DNA of 64,000 bases from Burkholderia cepacia. Its GTDB lineage: Bacteria > Pseudomonadota > Gammaproteobacteria > Burkholderiales > Burkholderiaceae. The notes beneath the pieces are model-generated. The model was not told where the DNA came from. It saw only the letters and a list, made by a program, of their open reading frames with translations, and did not search any database. The position numbers and the translations under genes are program-made. Where the stretch lies: assembly GCF_029962485.1 (NCBI RefSeq), contig NZ_CP073638.1, positions 62,001 to 126,000 of the forward strand. The letters are read 5' to 3'. Numbering within the stretch: position 1 is the first letter of the stretch; every line of letters starts with the position of its first letter. This document shows, in pieces, positions 25,555 through 34,662 of the stretch.

Positions 25555-26283
25555 ATGCCGACCCTCTCCGTTCCCGCCGACCAGGACGCCGCCGACTGGC
25601 AGCGCGCGCTGCGTGCATGCGTGGATGCGTTCGACGCGTTCGCGAGCCCGTCCGCGATCGTGTTTTATCGGCTCGACCAGAGCGGCGAACCGGCCGATTT
25701 CGAGCTGTTCGGGATGCCGGAATCGATGCACCGCACCTATGTCGCGCGCTACCGGATGCTCGATCCGCTGCATCCGTCACGCTGCGCGGCGGGCGACTGC
25801 GCGGTCGTGACGCTTGCCTCCCAATTGCCTGACGAAAGACGCGAGGCGTCCGCGTACTGGACCCGTTTCCTGCGGCGGCACGACGTGGCCGACGTCGTCG
25901 AAATCTGGCTGCGCGACGCGGGCCGCACGGTCGGTGCGTTCTCGCTGTTGCGTTTCGGGAAGGGGGACGCGAGCGGCAACAGCACGGCAGGGCGGTTCGC
26001 GCCCGGTGAAGTCGACGCGCTCGCGCGGTTGCAGCCGGTGGCCGAAGCCGCGCTGAGCCCGCTGCTGCGCGCGCGGCGCGGGATCCACCGGATCGGCTGC
26101 GAAGAGCGCCTGACTTATCGTGAGGAGCAGATCGCGCGCCTCGTGCGCGACGGCCGCTCGAACAAGGAGATCGCGCGCGATCTCGCGCTCGGTCAACCGA
26201 CGATCAAGACCCACCTGATGCGTATGTATCGCAAGCTCGGCGTGTCGAACCGCACGGAGCTGGTCGGGGCTTTGTTCTTGTAA
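25555..26283 (+). CDS. LuxR-family transcriptional regulator
   Basis: A 242-residue regulator. The N-terminal 170 residues form a ligand-sensing domain of the autoinducer-binding/PAS-like type, without an obvious set of AHL-contacting Trp/Tyr residues. The C-terminal HTH_LUXR domain (about 180-242) reads LTYREEQIARLVRDGRSNKEIARDLALGQPTIKTHLMRMYRKLGV. No luxI-type synthase is present in the window. It sits at the left edge of the aldehyde dehydrogenase/aminotransferase island and has the island motif in its own promoter, so it is a candidate regulator of that motif. Confidence 0.88.
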   Translation: MPTLSVPADQDAADWQRALRACVDAFDAFASPSAIVFYRLDQSGEPADFELFGMPESMHRTYVARYRMLDPLHPSRCAAGDCAVVTLASQLPDERREASAYWTRFLRRHDVADVVEIWLRDAGRTVGAFSLLRFGKGDASGNSTAGRFAPGEVDALARLQPVAEAALSPLLRARRGIHRIGCEERLTYREEQIARLVRDGRSNKEIARDLALGQPTIKTHLMRMYRKLGVSNRTELVGALFL

Positions 26284-26361
26284 TTGTTCCGCTCGCTGGC
26301 CCTTGAGATCGTGCAGTACCATGCGCGATCGTCGTTTCCATAACAACCAAGGGACCGAAAA

Positions 26362-26559
26362 ATGGACGTCGCGATCATTGCCGCTTCGCTTGTGGTCATC
26401 GCCTTGAGCCTTGCGCTGCCGATTTTCATCATCAGAACGGCCAGAAGCGGGACGTACGATTCGCTGTACTTCCTGATCCCGCTTGCGCTCGGTGTTTACT
26501 GGCTGGATTACCAGGCATACGACTTCCTCGCATCGATGGCGCACGGTTTCAGAAACTAG
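26362..26559 (+). CDS. Small membrane protein, 65 aa
   Basis: MDVAIIAASLVVIALSLALP begins a first membrane segment (about residues 3-24), followed by a basic loop (RTARSG) and a second hydrophobic helix (about 33-50) that carries two Tyr and a Trp. The start at 26362 has AAGGGACC upstream. Codon usage and an uninterrupted two-helix design support a real gene. No family recognised. It lies between the LuxR-type regulator and the aldehyde dehydrogenase, transcribed the same way. Confidence 0.65.
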   Translation: MDVAIIAASLVVIALSLALPIFIIRTARSGTYDSLYFLIPLALGVYWLDYQAYDFLASMAHGFRN

Positions 26560-26690
26560 CCATTCGACGACCGGACTCGCAGTCAGGTAGCTGGACAGCG
26601 GTTGTCCGGGCCGATATCGGCCCGGTTTCCGGCCTCGCCCCGCCAGACGTCCCCGCGGGGTTCGAACCCGCCACCTTCCCCCCCACGCGC

Positions 26691-26710
26691 TGCCAATTTG
26701 CGCTCACCGG
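26691..26710 (+). promoter_or_regulatory. Island motif copy 2
   Basis: TGCCAATTTGCGCTCACCGG, 84 bp before the aldehyde dehydrogenase ATG. It differs from the copy at 25463 at two positions over 20 bases. Confidence 0.6.
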
Positions 26711-26794
26711 GCGTGATCCCTCGTCGATACAGTGGTTCGACGCCCGCGTGCCTCACCGGCACGCGGTCCAGCCACGACAATCCTCGAGACGCCC

Positions 26795-28297
26795 ATGAGC
26801 AACACGAACTTCGTCGCCGTCAGCGACACCGTGCGCACTTTCGTTGCGCGCGATTTCGGCCTCTTCATCGACGGTGAAATGCAGCCCGCGCACGCGGCTG
26901 CGCGGCTCGACGTGTACGACCCCGCCACGGGCGAGCGGCTCGCAACGGTCGCGGATGCCGACGCACACGACGTCGACCGCGCGGTCGCCAGCGCGAAGCA
27001 CGCGTTCGACACGCGCGTGTGGAGCGGCCTGCGCCCGGCCGACCGCGAACGCATCCTGCTGAAACTCGCCGACCTGATCGAAGGCGACGCCGAAACGCTC
27101 GCGCAGCTCGAAACGCTGAACCAGGGCAAGTCGATCCACGTGTCGCGCGCGATCGAAGTTGGCGCGAGCGTCGAATACGTGCGCTACATGGCCGGCTGGG
27201 CGACCAAGATCACCGGCCAGACGCTCGACGTGTCGATCCCGTTCCCGCCCGGCGCGCGCTATACGGCCTATACGCGCAAGGAGCCCGTCGGCGTGGTTGC
27301 CGCGATCGTGCCGTGGAATTTCCCGCTGATGATCGCGGTGTGGAAGCTGATTCCCGCGCTCGCGGCCGGCTGCACGATCGTGTTGAAACCGTCGCCGGAA
27401 ACGCCGCTCACCGCGCTGCGCCTCGCCGAACTCGCACGCGAAGCCGGTGTGCCGCCCGGCGTGTTCAACGTCGTCACGGGCGGCCGCGTCTGTGGCTCGG
27501 CGCTCGCGAGCCACCCGTCGATCGCGAAGATCTCGTTCACGGGCTCGACCGCGACCGGCAAGCTGGTCGGCGCGGCGGCCGTGCAGAACATGACGCGCTT
27601 CTCGCTTGAGCTCGGCGGCAAGAACCCGATCGTGATGCTCGATGACGTCGACGTCGCGCAAGCGCTCGACGGCGTCGCGGCCGGCGCGTTCTTCAACCAG
27701 GGCCAGGTGTGCGCGGCCGCGTCGCGCATCTATGTGCACCGCAGCAAGTTCGCGCAGCTGGCCGACGGCCTCGCGGGCGTCGCGCAATCGATGAAGCTCG
27801 GCGCGGGCCTCGACACGACCGCGCAGATCAACCCGCTGGTATCCGCGCACCATCGCGACAAGGTCGTTCAGCACATCGAAGGCGCGCGCCGCGCGGGCCT
27901 CACGTTCCTCGCGGGCGGCACGCCGGCCGACGACCTGCCCGGTTACTACGTGAAGCCGGCCGTGATCGCCGATCCGCATCCGGACAGCGCGATCGTACGC
28001 GACGAGGTGTTCGGACCGGTGATCGTCGTCGTGCCGTTCGACGACGCGGCCGAGGCCGTGCGTCTCGCGAATGCGTCGCCGTACGGCCTCGCCGCGAGCA
28101 TCTGGAGCAACGACCTGAAGCGCGTGATGAACCTCGTGCCGCAGATCGAGGCCGGCACCGTGTGGGTGAACTGCCATATCCCGCTCGATCCGTCGATGCC
28201 GTTCGGCGGCTACAAGCAATCGGGCATCGGCCGCGAATTCGGCCAGTACGCGATCGAAGGCTTCACCGAAACCAAATCCGTCTGCATCGCGCACTGA
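26795..28297 (+). CDS. Aldehyde dehydrogenase family protein
   Basis: A 500-residue NAD(P)-dependent ALDH. The general base Glu272 lies in LELGGKNP, the nucleophile Cys306 in FFNQGQVCAAASR, the cofactor motif in FTGSTATGK, and PWNFPL is intact. Length and motifs match enzymes that oxidise phenylacetaldehyde, 4-aminobutyraldehyde or similar aldehydes. The aminotransferase gene follows 70 bp downstream, so the pair would convert an amine to its aldehyde and then to the acid (inference). The start at 26795 puts the protein at normal ALDH length. Confidence 0.92.
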   Translation: MSNTNFVAVSDTVRTFVARDFGLFIDGEMQPAHAAARLDVYDPATGERLATVADADAHDVDRAVASAKHAFDTRVWSGLRPADRERILLKLADLIEGDAETLAQLETLNQGKSIHVSRAIEVGASVEYVRYMAGWATKITGQTLDVSIPFPPGARYTAYTRKEPVGVVAAIVPWNFPLMIAVWKLIPALAAGCTIVLKPSPETPLTALRLAELAREAGVPPGVFNVVTGGRVCGSALASHPSIAKISFTGSTATGKLVGAAAVQNMTRFSLELGGKNPIVMLDDVDVAQALDGVAAGAFFNQGQVCAAASRIYVHRSKFAQLADGLAGVAQSMKLGAGLDTTAQINPLVSAHHRDKVVQHIEGARRAGLTFLAGGTPADDLPGYYVKPAVIADPHPDSAIVRDEVFGPVIVVVPFDDAAEAVRLANASPYGLAASIWSNDLKRVMNLVPQIEAGTVWVNCHIPLDPSMPFGGYKQSGIGREFGQYAIEGFTETKSVCIAH

Positions 28298-28367
28298 CGC
28301 GCGGCATCAACCTCGAACCCTGAACCCGAACGACCCAAGTTCAAACGATCCGACAGTGGAGACTGCA

Positions 28368-29708
28368 ATGAGCTACAACGAAGCGAAATTCTGGCATCCG
28401 ATGGTGCACCCGAACGAGATGAAGCAGCGCAAGCCGATCCGCATCGTGCGCGGCGACGGCTGCTACGTGTTCGACGAAGAGGGCCGCAAGCTCGTCGACG
28501 GCGTCGCGGGCCTGTGGAACGTGAACGTCGGCCATAACCGCCAGGAAGTGAAGGACGCGATCGTGCGCCAGCTCGACGAGCTCGAATACTTCCAGCTGTT
28601 CGACGGCATTTCGCATCCGCGCGCGGAAGAACTGTCGAAGAAGGTGATCGACATGCTCGAACCGGAAGGGATGCGCCGCGTGCTGTACAGCTCGGGCGGC
28701 TCGGATTCGATCGAGACCGCGCTGAAGATCGCGCGCCAGTACTGGAAGGTGCGCGGCCAGGCCGACCGCACGAAGTTCATCTCGCTCAAGCAGGGCTACC
28801 ACGGTACGCACTTCGGCGGTGCGTCGGTGAACGGCAACACGGTGTTCCGCCGCAACTACGAACCGAACCTGCCCGGCTGCTTCCACGTCGAGACGCCGTG
28901 GCTGTACCGCAATCCGTTCACGCAGGATCCCGAAGAACTCGGCCGGATCTGCGCGGAAATGCTCGAGCGCGAGATCCAGTTCCAGAGCCCCGATACGGTC
29001 GCCGCGTTCATCGCGGAGCCGATCCAGGGCGCGGGCGGCGTGATCGTGCCGCCGGCCAACTACTGGCCGCTCGTGCGCGAGGTGTGCGATCGCTACGGCG
29101 TGCTGCTGATCGCGGACGAAGTCGTGACGGGCTTCGGCCGCAGCGGCAGCATGTTCGGCAGCCGCGGCTGGGGCGTGCGCCCGGACATCATGTGTCTGGC
29201 GAAGGGGATTTCGTCGGGCTACGTGCCGCTCGGCGCGACGGTCGTGAACGCGCGGATCGAGGACGCGTTCGCCGCGAACGCCGATTTTGGCGGTGCGATC
29301 ATGCACGGCTACACGTATGCGGGCCACCCGGTTGCATGCGCGGCCGCGATCGCGAGCCTCGACATCGTCGTGAAGGAAGACCTGCCGGCGAATGCGGCGA
29401 AGCAGGGCGCGTATCTGCTCGAGGCGCTGAAGCCGTTCGCGGAACGCTTCGCGGCGGTCGGCGAAGTGCGTGGCAAGGGGCTGATGCTTGCGCTCGACCT
29501 CGTCGCGAACAAGGACACGCGCGAGCCGATCGACCCGCTGTCCGGCTATGCGAACGCGGTCGCGGAAGTCGCGCGCGAGAACGGCGTGCTGGTGCGACCG
29601 GTCGGCACGAAGATCATCCTGTCGCCGCCGCTCGTGATCCAGCGCGAACAGCTCGACCGGATCGTCGACGCGCTCGCGGCCGGTTTCGAGGCCGTGCCGT
29701 TCGCATGA
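28368..29708 (+). CDS. Class III (omega) aminotransferase
   Basis: A 446-residue PLP enzyme of the aspartate aminotransferase family, class III. SSGGSDSIETALKIARQY binds the cofactor phosphate, then LLIADEVVTGFGRSG contains the Asp that contacts the pyridine nitrogen, and CLAKGISSGYVPLGA carries the Schiff-base Lys279. Such enzymes act on polyamines, omega-amino acids or aromatic amines with pyruvate or 2-oxoglutarate as acceptor. Start at 28368 has GGAG 8 nt upstream. Upstream aldehyde dehydrogenase and downstream APC permease support amine catabolism; the specific amine cannot be read from the sequence. Confidence 0.92.
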   Translation: MSYNEAKFWHPMVHPNEMKQRKPIRIVRGDGCYVFDEEGRKLVDGVAGLWNVNVGHNRQEVKDAIVRQLDELEYFQLFDGISHPRAEELSKKVIDMLEPEGMRRVLYSSGGSDSIETALKIARQYWKVRGQADRTKFISLKQGYHGTHFGGASVNGNTVFRRNYEPNLPGCFHVETPWLYRNPFTQDPEELGRICAEMLEREIQFQSPDTVAAFIAEPIQGAGGVIVPPANYWPLVREVCDRYGVLLIADEVVTGFGRSGSMFGSRGWGVRPDIMCLAKGISSGYVPLGATVVNARIEDAFAANADFGGAIMHGYTYAGHPVACAAAIASLDIVVKEDLPANAAKQGAYLLEALKPFAERFAAVGEVRGKGLMLALDLVANKDTREPIDPLSGYANAVAEVARENGVLVRPVGTKIILSPPLVIQREQLDRIVDALAAGFEAVPFA

Positions 29709-29771
29709 CGCCATGACGGGGTAGTCGCACGACGGCAAACCTGGGGCGGAGCGTGTGAATGCCGCCGCGGG

Positions 29772-29795
29772 TTTGCCGATTTGCGCTATGACCGG
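29772..29795 (+). promoter_or_regulatory. Island motif copy 3
   Basis: TTTGCCGATTTGCGCT followed by ATGACCGG, 160 bp before the APC permease start. The 14-base core is identical to copy 4 at 33101. An A/T-rich stretch follows directly (ATTATTTT), a possible promoter. Confidence 0.6.
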
Positions 29796-29955
29796 ATTAT
29801 TTTGCCTGCGTATTTTTTCGACATCGGATCACGATGTGATCGACAGGGGACCCGGGTACCGAAGCGCTGAAGCGCCGCCCCGGGCCGACCGCAAAGCATG
29901 TGGCCTCAGCCGCCGACGAAGCGCCGGTTCAGGCCAGTCAAGGAAGGAGACAAAG

Positions 29956-31458
29956 ATGTCGGGATGGTCAGGAGTGACCGGCGCCGCGGGCGAGTCGTCC
30001 GCAGGCTCGCCGGCGGAAGCGGGTGGCGGCATCGGGCTGAAGGCCGGTGCGGTCGGTTTTCCGACCGCGCTGGCGAGCGCCGTCGGCCTCATCATGGCGA
30101 GCCCGGTGATCCTCACCGCGACGTCGGGCTTCGGGATGGGCGGCTGGGCGTTCGCGGTCGCGATGATCATCGCGTTCGTGATGATGCAGGCGCAGGCCAC
30201 CACGTTCTCCGAAGCCGCCGCGATGCTGCCGACGGCCGGCTCGGTCTACGATTACCTGTCGTGCGGGCTCGGCCGCTTCTGGGCGATCACCGGCACGATC
30301 TCCGCGTATTTCCTCGTGCACGTGTTCGCCGGTACGGCGGAAACGATCCTGAGCGGCATCATGGCGCTCGTCAACTTCGAATCGCTGAACGCGGCGTTCG
30401 AGAAGCACAACAGCTCGTGGCTCGTCGGCGTCGGCCTCGTGGTCGCGTTCGCGATCACCAACATCATCGGCATCAAGGTGTTCAGCAAGCTGGAGATCGT
30501 GCTGACGGCCGGCATGTGGCTGTCGCTGATGATCTTCGGGATCCTCGGGCTCGCGGCCGCGCCGGCCGTGCATCTCGACGGCTGGTTCGGCGGCTCGGAA
30601 GTCGGCACGTCGGTGCCGGCCGTGCTGTCGCTGGTCGGGATGGCGATGTTCATGTTCGTCGGCTGCGAGTTCGTCACGCCGCTCGCACCGGAAATGAAGT
30701 CGCCGGGCCGCACGATTCCGCGTGCGATGGCGATCGGCCTCGTCGGCGTCGCGATCTGCATGTTCCTGTACGGCGCGGCGATCCGCCGCCAGGTCGCCAA
30801 CGTGCCGGTGAGCCCCGACGGTCTTACGCACCTGCTCGACACGCCGGGCGCGATTCCCGCGTTCGCGCTGCAGGTGCTGGGGCCCTTCGGCCGCATCTGG
30901 TTCGGTATCGCGTTCCTGTTCGCGGGCGCCGCGACGATCAACACGCTGATGGCCGGGCTGCCGCGCATCCTGTACGGGATGGCGATCGACGGCGCGCTGC
31001 CGCGCTGCTTCGCGTACCTGCATCCGCGCTTCAAGACGCCGGTGGTCGGCATCGTGGCGGCGGCGATCGTGCCGATCTTCCACGCGTGGCTGATCAACGG
31101 CAATCTCGACAGCATCCTGCACCTCGTGCTCGCGGCGACCTGCGCGTGGGGCACCGCATACCTGCTCGTCACGGCGTCGGTCGTGATGCTGCGCATCCGC
31201 CGCCCGGACCTGCCGCGCCCGTACCGGTCGCCGCTGTTCCCGCTGCCGCAGATCGTGTCGAGCGTCGGCATCGTGCTCGCGATCTGGTACATCACGCCGC
31301 CCGGCATGAATCCGCGCGACATCTACGTGCCGTTCGGCGCGATGCTCGGGCTCACCGCGCTGTACGCGCTGTTCTGGACGCTCGTCGTGCAGCGCCGGCA
31401 TCCGTTCAAGCCGGTGCCGGTCGAGGAAGTGCTGCGCAACGAGCACGTCGCGTCGTGA
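29956..31458 (+). CDS. APC superfamily amino acid/amine permease
   Basis: A 500-residue, 12-helix importer of the amino acid-polyamine-organocation superfamily. Helix 1 begins near residue 36 (FPTALASAVGLIMASPVILTA), with a discontinuous GLIMASP-like substrate site, and loop 8-9 has the FKTPVVGIV-type motif. A 34-residue Gly/Ala/Ser-rich N-terminal arm precedes helix 1. Start at 29956 follows AAGGAAGGAGA. It overlaps the DUF3156 gene (GTGA) and has its own island motif. Probably imports the amine degraded by the neighbouring enzymes. Confidence 0.92.
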   Translation: MSGWSGVTGAAGESSAGSPAEAGGGIGLKAGAVGFPTALASAVGLIMASPVILTATSGFGMGGWAFAVAMIIAFVMMQAQATTFSEAAAMLPTAGSVYDYLSCGLGRFWAITGTISAYFLVHVFAGTAETILSGIMALVNFESLNAAFEKHNSSWLVGVGLVVAFAITNIIGIKVFSKLEIVLTAGMWLSLMIFGILGLAAAPAVHLDGWFGGSEVGTSVPAVLSLVGMAMFMFVGCEFVTPLAPEMKSPGRTIPRAMAIGLVGVAICMFLYGAAIRRQVANVPVSPDGLTHLLDTPGAIPAFALQVLGPFGRIWFGIAFLFAGAATINTLMAGLPRILYGMAIDGALPRCFAYLHPRFKTPVVGIVAAAIVPIFHAWLINGNLDSILHLVLAATCAWGTAYLLVTASVVMLRIRRPDLPRPYRSPLFPLPQIVSSVGIVLAIWYITPPGMNPRDIYVPFGAMLGLTALYALFWTLVVQRRHPFKPVPVEEVLRNEHVAS

Positions 31459-32042
31459 GGGCCGCGCTTGCCCGCTGGCGCACCGCGCCCGACGCACCGC
31501 CGCCAGGCCATCGGCCCGGCGCGATCGCCGCGCGCGTGCTCGCCGACCTGCAGGCCGCGCGCGACGCCGACGGTGCCGGCGGCGCCACCGCGCGGCTGCC
31601 GAACGGCGTGCGCGTGAGCGTCGACGAGCGCGTCGAGCGTCAGTTCCTGATGCATACGGTCAGCGTGAAGGTGGCGGCGACCGCACACGGTCCGGCCGCG
31701 CAGGGCAGTGCCCGTGTGCGGCAGACCGGCTGGCTGCGCAGCACGGGGATCGACGCCGTGCCTGCATCGGGATGCGACCCCGTATTCGCTCGCACGCTGA
31801 CCGCGCTGGTCGCCGAGCCGTCGCTGGCCGACGCGCTGCGGCCGCTGCACCTGACCGATTGCACGATCGACGCGTGCGACGGCCGCTGGACGCTCGCGAT
31901 CGTGCCGTTCGGCGGCAGCGAGGTCGTGAACCGGATGCCGTCGTTCCGCCGCTACGTTCGCCTGACGGGCGAGCAGGCTGCCGCGCTGTCGGCGGCCTTG
32001 CTTGCGTTCGAAACCGCACTACGCAGGATTTTGCACGGGTAA
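31455..32042 (+). CDS. DUF3156 family protein
   Basis: A 195-residue protein starting with a GTG that overlaps the permease TGA by 4 bp, which fixes both start and coupling. The sequence has RVLADLQAARDA, then RLPNGVRVSVDERVERQFLMH, then CTIDACDGRWTLAIVPFGGSEVVNRMPSFRRYVRL, a pattern I recognise as DUF3156, a family found next to APC permeases in amine-use clusters. No signal peptide or catalytic motif can be named. Function unknown; the tight coupling suggests it supports transport or its control. Confidence 0.75.
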   Translation: MRAALARWRTAPDAPPPGHRPGAIAARVLADLQAARDADGAGGATARLPNGVRVSVDERVERQFLMHTVSVKVAATAHGPAAQGSARVRQTGWLRSTGIDAVPASGCDPVFARTLTALVAEPSLADALRPLHLTDCTIDACDGRWTLAIVPFGGSEVVNRMPSFRRYVRLTGEQAAALSAALLAFETALRRILHG

Positions 32043-32105
32043 GCTGTGGCGTTGCGCGCCGGGGGAACCCGGCGGCCGCGTTTAGGGGTTTTACCGGAGA
32101 TGCCG

Positions 32106-33044
32106 ATGCTGTTCCAGTCACGCTCACACGAAGACGTGCACGATCACGGGCTCGCGATCGCGGGCTGGCATCAGGTCTACCGCCAGATGACGCCCGGCCG
32201 CTTCAAGGGCACCGTCACGCAGGTGCTGTACGACGATTTCCACTTCTTCCGCGAAACGACCAACCGGCGCGTCGCGCAAACGGGGCTTGCGCCGGCCGGG
32301 CGCACGTCGCTCGCGGTGCCGCTGTCCGTGCCGCTCGCGGGCACCTTCCAGGGCCAGCCGATCGACGGTTATGCGCTGCTCGCGCTGCGCGCCGGCGAGG
32401 ATTTCGAATTCCACACGCCGGAAGGGATGGGGCTCGTCGGGATCAGCGCGGCGTCCGACATGGTCGACGAGCTCTGCGAGGCCGAATTCGGCGCGTCCGG
32501 CGCGCGCAAGCTGCGGCATGTGACGCGGCTGTCCGACGAACAGGGCGTCGCGCTCGGCGTGCGGCTGTCGGCGCTGATCGACGAAGCGCAGCGCAATCCA
32601 GGCCACCTCGAATACGCAGCCACGCGCAAAATGTTCCGCGACGCGATGCTCGGCATGTTCCTCGACGCGCTCGAACAGGGCATCGGCGTCGAGCGCCGTG
32701 ACATCACGCACGCGACCTACAGCGATATCGTGAGCCGTTGCGAGAAGCATCTGCGCGACCGGCCCGAGGAACCCGTCACCGTGCTCGAACTGTGCCGCGC
32801 GCTGCGCTGCAGCCGCCGCACGCTGCAAACGAGTTTTCAACGCGTGGCCGACGTCACGCCGGTCGGCTATCTGCGCACGATCCGGCTGAACGCGGTGCGC
32901 CGCATGCTGCGCACGACGTCGGTGCAGCAGCTCGGCGTCGGCGAGGCCGCTGCAAGCTGGGGATTCACGCATCTCGGCTATTTCGCGCGCGAGTATCGCG
33001 ACCTGTTCGGCGAGCTGCCTTCCCAGACGACGCGTCCCGAATGA
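32106..33044 (+). CDS. AraC-family transcriptional regulator
   Basis: A 312-residue regulator: an N-terminal cupin-like ligand domain (about 1-200), a helical linker, and the double HTH of AraC proteins (about 215-305; ELCRALRCSRRTLQTSFQRV, then WGFTHLGYFAREYRDLFGELPSQ). The domain order resembles EutR-type regulators of amine catabolism. Start at 32106 is preferred because GGAG lies 7 nt upstream; ATG at 32100 is in frame but has no spacing. It follows DUF3156 in the same direction and precedes the porin; likely a regulator of the island. Confidence 0.88.
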   Translation: MLFQSRSHEDVHDHGLAIAGWHQVYRQMTPGRFKGTVTQVLYDDFHFFRETTNRRVAQTGLAPAGRTSLAVPLSVPLAGTFQGQPIDGYALLALRAGEDFEFHTPEGMGLVGISAASDMVDELCEAEFGASGARKLRHVTRLSDEQGVALGVRLSALIDEAQRNPGHLEYAATRKMFRDAMLGMFLDALEQGIGVERRDITHATYSDIVSRCEKHLRDRPEEPVTVLELCRALRCSRRTLQTSFQRVADVTPVGYLRTIRLNAVRRMLRTTSVQQLGVGEAAASWGFTHLGYFAREYRDLFGELPSQTTRPE

Positions 33045-33100
33045 TGCGCGCGCCCTGCGACGGCGCCGCCCTGCGCCGTTGCGGGCAGCGCATTCCACCG

Positions 33101-33121
33101 TTTGCCGATTTGCGATAGAGG
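33101..33121 (+). promoter_or_regulatory. Island motif copy 4
   Basis: TTTGCCGATTTGCG followed by ATAGAGG, 89 bp before the porin ATG. The core is identical to copy 3. The right half departs from the CTCACCGG seen in copies 1 and 2. Confidence 0.6.
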
Positions 33122-33210
33122 TCCTGAATTTTCGCTGGATAGAGTCCTGTCACCCATATCGACAACACCATCGATTTGCACTGCGAATCGATGACCACAG
33201 AGGGCGGGAC

Positions 33211-34419
33211 ATGAAAATCGGACGACGACTGGCCGCAGCCGCGGCGACGCTGGGATGCATGCATGCACACGCGCAGACCTCGGGGAGCGTGACGCTGTAC
33301 GGCACGGTGGATACCGGCATCATCTACTCGACGAACCAGCAGTTCACGCGCGCCGACGGCAGCACGGGCGGCGGCCATGCGTGGCAGATGGGCGGCGGCA
33401 ACCTCGTACCGTCCCGCTTCGGCTTCCAGGGCGCCGAGCCGCTCGGCGGCGGGCTCGATGCGGTGTTCACGCTCGAGCAGCAGTTCCTGTCCGCGAACGG
33501 GCAGGCGCTGCAAGGCGGCACGGCGTTCAGCCGGCAGGCGTGGGTCGGGCTGCGCCAGGACGGCATCGGCACGCTCGGCCTCGGCCGTCAATACGACTCG
33601 TACACGGACATGCTCGGCGCGTACGTGTCGAGCAACAACTGGGCGACGCCGTACGGCTCGCATCTCGGCGACGTCGACAACCTGAACGCCGCGTTCAACT
33701 TCAACAACGCGGTGAAGTTCACCAGCGCCGATTTCAACGGCCTCACGTTCGGCGGCACGTTCAGCTTCGGCGGGCAGGCCGGCGACTTTTCAGCGAAGCG
33801 TGGTTATGCCGTGGCCGCGACGTACACGCGTGCGCCGGTGGCGTTCTCGGTCGGCTACCTCGACCTGCACCAGCCGCTCGACGCGGCGCTCGGCGGCGCG
33901 AGCGGCTACATCGGCGATTTCGCGTGCAGCAACCCGGGTGCGATGTACTGCCTGCTGCAGGATGCCGGCTCGATGCGCGCGTTCGGCGCGGGCGGCTCGG
34001 TCACGCTCGGCGCGGCGACGGTCGCGCTGACCTACACGCATACGCGCCTCGGCGACAGCCGCTATTTCTCGACCACGGCGCAGCCGCGCACGCAGGCGTT
34101 CACGTTCGACATCGGCGAGTTGAACGTCACGTACATGTTCACGCCCGCGCTGCAGGGCGGCGTCGCGTACATCTTCAATGCAGCGCATACCGACGGGCGC
34201 GGCACGACGCGGTTCCACCAGGTGAACGTCGGCACGAACTACAGCCTGTCGAAGCGCACCGCGCTGTATGCGGTCGCGATCGGCCAGATCGCCAGCGGGA
34301 CGGGGCTCGGCACCGACGCGGACGGCAACGCGGTGAACTACGCACAGATTCCGGTGCTCGCGAACAGCAACTCGAGCCGGCAACTGGCCGTGATGGCCGG
34401 GATCCGCGTGAACTTCTGA
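33211..34419 (+). CDS. Gram-negative porin
   Basis: A 402-residue outer-membrane protein: signal peptide to about residue 21 (AHAQ), then the beta-proteobacterial porin opening SGSVTLYGTVDTGI, SRFGFQGAEPLGGGL and FSRQAWVGLRQDGIGTLGLGRQ, and a C-terminal strand ending in Phe (MAGIRVNF), the assembly signal for BAM. Length fits a 16-stranded trimeric porin. Last gene of the amine-use island and preceded by the shared motif, so it probably admits the same substrate through the outer membrane. Confidence 0.92.
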   Translation: MKIGRRLAAAAATLGCMHAHAQTSGSVTLYGTVDTGIIYSTNQQFTRADGSTGGGHAWQMGGGNLVPSRFGFQGAEPLGGGLDAVFTLEQQFLSANGQALQGGTAFSRQAWVGLRQDGIGTLGLGRQYDSYTDMLGAYVSSNNWATPYGSHLGDVDNLNAAFNFNNAVKFTSADFNGLTFGGTFSFGGQAGDFSAKRGYAVAATYTRAPVAFSVGYLDLHQPLDAALGGASGYIGDFACSNPGAMYCLLQDAGSMRAFGAGGSVTLGAATVALTYTHTRLGDSRYFSTTAQPRTQAFTFDIGELNVTYMFTPALQGGVAYIFNAAHTDGRGTTRFHQVNVGTNYSLSKRTALYAVAIGQIASGTGLGTDADGNAVNYAQIPVLANSNSSRQLAVMAGIRVNF

Positions 34420-34475
34420 TCTGGCCGGGAAGGTCCGGCCGGGGAGGTCTGGCCGGGAAGGTCCGGCCGCGGAGG
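34420..34475. repeat. Two tandem 28-bp G-rich repeats after the porin gene
   Basis: Unit 34420-34447 and unit 34448-34475 differ at one position. Each contains GGCCGGGAAGGTCCGGCC, so each unit can also form a small hairpin. Further degenerate GGCCGG copies continue to about 34490. The first copy overlaps the last base of the stop codon. Possibly a terminator or a replication-slippage product. Confidence 0.75.
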
Positions 34476-34662
34476 CCGGGCCGAGGCAGCCAGGCGGGCG
34501 GGGCGGCCAGGTACGGCGGCTGCCTCTCTCGCCGCGTGCCATAAATCCTTAACGATCGGCGTGAACAATGGCGTTCGCATCAGGCGGCCAGAAGCACCGC
34601 CCGCGTTGCACACGTGTGCAACGCATGGCTGTCCCGCCACCACGTCGAACGAGAGAGACCTC

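Noticed and set aside
29772..29795. Sigma-54 promoter reading of the TTTGCC-GATTTGCG element
   Set aside because: The GG-N10-GC layout of sigma-54 promoters is missing in all four copies, so an operator is the better reading.
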